In this document: positions 61,050 through 64,000 of the stretch, one piece after another
Layout of the letters: every line of letters begins with the position of its first letter
How positions within the stretch are numbered: the stretch's first letter is position 1
DNA from: Lentisphaeria bacterium
GTDB taxonomy: Bacteria; Verrucomicrobiota; Lentisphaeria; Victivallales; UBA1829
Direction: 5' to 3'
Length of the DNA stretch: 64,000 nt
Assembly: GCA_003526375.1 (NCBI GenBank)
Contig: DPDG01000061.1
Coordinates: forward strand, 21,803-85,802
Notes under the pieces: model-generated
What the model was told of the DNA's origin: nothing
The model's database searches: none
What the model saw: only the letters and a program-made list of their open reading frames with translations
Program-made: the position numbers and the translations under genes

Positions 61050-64000
61050 TCAGCGGAGTGTGAATCTGTGTTCCGCGGAAACTCCGGTCATCACGTCTGT
61101 GACGCGCAGGAGCCAGTCTCCTTCCGGATCATTTTCCGCCATGCGGAAAATAAGTTTTGCTTTGCCGTTTTCCGCCGTGAGATTGCGTTTCATGAAGAAA
61201 CGCGCTTTCCTGTCCGGAGGAAGAACTTCCACATGGAAAACGTGTTTTCCGGGGATTCCCCTGCTTGCGGTAATTTGCAAATCCGCAGTGAAATCCCTGC
61301 CGCCTCCGACCGTTACCGGGGCTTGAATCTCAACCTTGCCGACCTGATAGGGATAGACTCCCCAGACCGATGCTTCTCCATGCGGAACTTCTGCTGTAAT
61401 CCGGTCCGTTTTCCCGAGATATTTTCCTGCACGCAGATCATAGACATGTCCCTTTACGGGAAACGTGAACGTCTGTTCCAATGTGTCGCTGGAGCGTGTC
61501 TGGTTCCGGACGACGGCAAAAATATGCATATTGCCGTCTGCGAAGTGCATGGCTTCGCGTCCCCTGACTTTTACCGCGTTGTGGCTGCCGACGATCTGTT
61601 TTGCTCCCGCTTTTGCGAGAAGGCCGAATATCTGCTGTCTTTGCGCCTGATCCTTGTCATTGAATATTTTGCCGAGGACAACCATATTTTTTTCTCCTGC
61701 GAAGGGGGAAGCCGCACGTTTCATTCCAAGTTCGTCATGAGTTCCCGGAAGAAAATCTGTTATAGCCACGCCTCCTTTTGCGAGAAATGTTCTGACGGAG
61801 GCAATTTCCTGGTCGGACATTGCGCTGATTCCCGGCAGAAAGAGAATCTTGCGGTCATTCAGTCTGCCGTTGCTGATCTGTTCCGGTGCGAGGAAATCAT
61901 ACTGATAAAGAAGTTCCTCCAGCAGGTAGCGGATATTGTGCCGGCTCTGGAAGTAGTCGCGGAGGGGACCGCCTGCATGGATTTCCCCCTCGTTTGTTTC
62001 CTTGCCGCGGATGAAAGAGAGCAGCATGCTGTTGTGGGAGTAATAGACTGCAATGTCATTCGGAGCCCACTGATATTCAAGGAAGACTTTGCCGAGTCCG
62101 TCCAGCAGTCCGGATCGTTCCAGACTTTCCTGCATATTTTTTGCATCTTCCGTGTAGGCTCCGGTGTAATCAAGCATATTGAGCCATGCGCCGCCGCCCC
62201 CTGACCCCATGCCGGAGAATGCCGCGAACCAGGTGAATCCGCCGTAACGGTGCAGGGCGAACCACCACGGCTGAAAGAAGGATTTATCACGGCTGAAATA
62301 GTATCCGGTAAATCCCCAGACCCTCATGTCCGGGCGGAAAGAACGGTAAAACTCGTCGAATTCATAAATCGGGCTGCTTCCCTGGTAAACCATGGAGGTG
62401 TATTCCTGCGAGAAGCCGAGTCCGGCTTTCGTGAGGAGCTTCCAGTAGTCGTTGCCGCCGAGCGCACCTTGCCCGAAGCTGTTGTAAAGCGAGAGCGCGG
62501 AGTTCGGATCGCCTTTTTTTGCCGCTTCGGAAACAGTTCTGATGATTTCGCACCAGCGGTCTGTGTTGAAGTTGCGCCATTCCATGAATTCGGCATATCT
62601 GCCGCTTTCGCGTGCCTCTTTCATGCGTGCCGGGCCAATCTCCTCAAAACTTCTGTGAGCTGTTCCCATGCGTTTGTTATAGTTGCCGATCGAACCGTAC
62701 TTCGCCGTCATGCGTCTGCGGAATTCCGCAACATTGTCCGGATGTTCATCAAGTTCCGCACCTGTTCCGGGACGGACAAGATTCGGTTCATCGCAGAGTG
62801 CGTCATGAATCACGCCGAGCTGCCGGTCATTCCGCGCCCATTTTTCCGCTCTGTCGCTGATCGCCTTACGACTCTGCTCCGTATTGAACTGCTGGGCGCG
62901 GATATTGTTTTTCTGCGGCCAGCCGCAGAACATGTCGCCGCCTCCGCGGTAATTTCCTCCGACGCCCATTCCGGCTGCCAGATCTCCCATGCGGCGGAAC
63001 GGCATCAGGTAACAGCGGAAACCGATTTTTTCAAACTGTCTGTCAACCGCTTCCCCGAACTCCTGCGGGATATCCGTGCCGAAGTGCCAGAGTGACGGCG
63101 TGAAGTCTTCCACAAGACGTTTCTTGTCACGGTCCTGCGCTATTACCGTGATGCGTTGGGTATCCAGTATTTTTCCCGTCTGCTTCAAAGTCACAGATAC
63201 GTTGCCGAGATTGGTATAGAGTGATTTCAGCGGAACTTTGAAACTTGTCTGTGGCGCCGCGTCCGCACTGCCGCTTTCGAGGATACGTCCGGAAAAATCT
63301 TCCAAACTCCACTCAAGACTCATGCCGGGAGCAAAATCGCTGATGGAAACGGAGAGATCGGCTTCCTCGTCTTCTTTGTAGAAAAGTTTGTTGTCCTTGA
63401 TACCGGCGAGCACGGGACCTTGTTTCATGAATGTTTTTGCGGTATAATCAAGGGTTCTGCCGTTTCCGTCAAGAGCATGAAGCGCGAGAACATGCCTGCC
63501 GTTCATGTGCAGGGCAGGGAGGCTGACCGACACCGAATTGTTCCTGACAACGCTTTTGCCTGCTGCCTCTTTCTGTCCGTTTTTATCTGTAATTTCCCAC
63601 ATCACGGCAGTGCCGTCCGGCATTCCGGAGCACATTGCGTTCGCCATGCCGCCGGAAACAGTGACCGTGCCGAAACTCTGCGGTACTTTGCCCGCCGCGT
63701 AGTACATCATACGCGCAAGCCACGCTTTATTGAATGCCGCCCACGGGAAACGGCTGGATGCGTAAACATCGGAATCCTGGCGCATCTGAAAGAGATGATT
63801 GACATAAGAGGCCTGCGCCGTGACGACTCTGCCTTTTCCAGTCTTGCCCTCCCGTATATTGCAGAGCGGGTCATGGTTCCAGTTCGACCATGACGGCGGT
63901 CTGACATGGAATTCGACGGGAAGTCCCTGTTTCAGATAATGTGCCGGATCGACGGGCTGAGCACCGTCCGCCGGTGCCGCTAGTGTAGCGTCTCTTAAAT
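61050..64000 (-). CDS. GH42-like beta-galactosidase-type protein (5' end outside the window)
   Basis: At least 983 residues; the frame has no stop up to base 64000, and the first ATG inside (63785) is probably internal. The middle matches GH42-type barrels: DIPQEFGEAVDRQFEKIGFR, a CDEPNLVRPG block (candidate acid/base Glu), MTAKYGSIGNYNKRMGTAHRSFEEIGP, FSQEYTSMVY (candidate nucleophile Glu) and GFTWFAAFSGMGSGG. Next comes an amidotransferase-like trimerisation domain (ILFLPGISAMSDQEIASVRTFLAKGGVAITDF). The last ~100 residues are beta-rich. The export signal, if any, is outside the window. The gene is convergent with the glycosidase-like gene at 58223 and both may serve one glycan, though they do not share a transcript. 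Confidence 0.8.
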   Translation of the reverse strand, partial: LRDATLAAPADGAQPVDPAHYLKQGLPVEFHVRPPSWSNWNHDPLCNIREGKTGKGRVVTAQASYVNHLFQMRQDSDVYASSRFPWAAFNKAWLARMMYYAAGKVPQSFGTVTVSGGMANAMCSGMPDGTAVMWEITDKNGQKEAAGKSVVRNNSVSVSLPALHMNGRHVLALHALDGNGRTLDYTAKTFMKQGPVLAGIKDNKLFYKEDEEADLSVSISDFAPGMSLEWSLEDFSGRILESGSADAAPQTSFKVPLKSLYTNLGNVSVTLKQTGKILDTQRITVIAQDRDKKRLVEDFTPSLWHFGTDIPQEFGEAVDRQFEKIGFRCYLMPFRRMGDLAAGMGVGGNYRGGGDMFCGWPQKNNIRAQQFNTEQSRKAISDRAEKWARNDRQLGVIHDALCDEPNLVRPGTGAELDEHPDNVAEFRRRMTAKYGSIGNYNKRMGTAHRSFEEIGPARMKEARESGRYAEFMEWRNFNTDRWCEIIRTVSEAAKKGDPNSALSLYNSFGQGALGGNDYWKLLTKAGLGFSQEYTSMVYQGSSPIYEFDEFYRSFRPDMRVWGFTGYYFSRDKSFFQPWWFALHRYGGFTWFAAFSGMGSGGGGAWLNMLDYTGAYTEDAKNMQESLERSGLLDGLGKVFLEYQWAPNDIAVYYSHNSMLLSFIRGKETNEGEIHAGGPLRDYFQSRHNIRYLLEELLYQYDFLAPEQISNGRLNDRKILFLPGISAMSDQEIASVRTFLAKGGVAITDFLPGTHDELGMKRAASPFAGEKNMVVLGKIFNDKDQAQRQQIFGLLAKAGAKQIVGSHNAVKVRGREAMHFADGNMHIFAVVRNQTRSSDTLEQTFTFPVKGHVYDLRAGKYLGKTDRITAEVPHGEASVWGVYPYQVGKVEIQAPVTVGGGRDFTADLQITASRGIPGKHVFHVEVLPPDRKARFFMKRNLTAENGKAKLIFRMAENDPEGDWLLRVTDVMTGVSAEHRFTLR

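Overview
The window looks like a chromosomal segment of a Gram-negative bacterium of the PVC superphylum. My best guess is a Lentisphaerota/Victivallis-type organism, a moderate-confidence inference from gene content: giant beta-helix/FG-GAP surface proteins, LL-diaminopimelate aminotransferase, unusual glycoside hydrolases, and a complete Kdo plus Lpt lipopolysaccharide block. I see no plasmid, phage, insertion sequence or CRISPR signature. Both ends cut through genes.

Region 1 (1-29.8 kb) is the accessory part. It holds the 3' end of a giant (over 2,700-residue) beta-helix protein, then a strong hairpin. After a promoter-like site comes a run of twelve closely spaced or overlapping reading frames (8.6-29.8 kb) that reads as one long operon. 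They are a C39-like-peptidase/FG-GAP protein, a Wzm/Wzt glycan exporter, two very large multidomain glycosyltransferases, a GT2, a HlyB/HlyD-type type I secretion pair, a GT4, a GT39-like membrane glycosyltransferase split by one in-frame amber codon, and a polyprenyl-phosphate sugar transferase. The giant protein and the peptidase protein end in the same FG-GAP module. I infer a locus that makes and exports a surface glycan and secretes large cell-surface proteins, possibly glycosylated ones. This is the best candidate here for an undescribed system.

Region 2 (29.8-42 kb) carries single genes and short operons: a MATE exporter, an MBL-fold hydrolase with hisF, a tiny lipoprotein, a secreted protein on the minus strand, a tatA-tatC-DUF362-polyferredoxin-hypothetical-aldo/keto reductase operon, a CAT-like acetyltransferase, and a CorC/HlyC-type CNNM-CBS protein with a perfect palindrome in its promoter.

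Region 3 (42-57.3 kb) is housekeeping. A minus-strand group reads comF-like, accD, SRP RNA (ffs), rph, tRNA-Gly(GCC). Then come dapL, der, a membrane protein with uvrA on the minus strand, a DUF1015 gene, and the contiguous kdsB-kdsA-kdsC-lptC-lptA-lptB block for Kdo supply and LPS transport.

Region 4 (57.3-64 kb) is carbohydrate-related: a DUF4886-like SGNH hydrolase, a large glycosidase-like protein preceded by a LacI-type operator sequence, and, convergently, a GH42-like protein that runs off the right edge.
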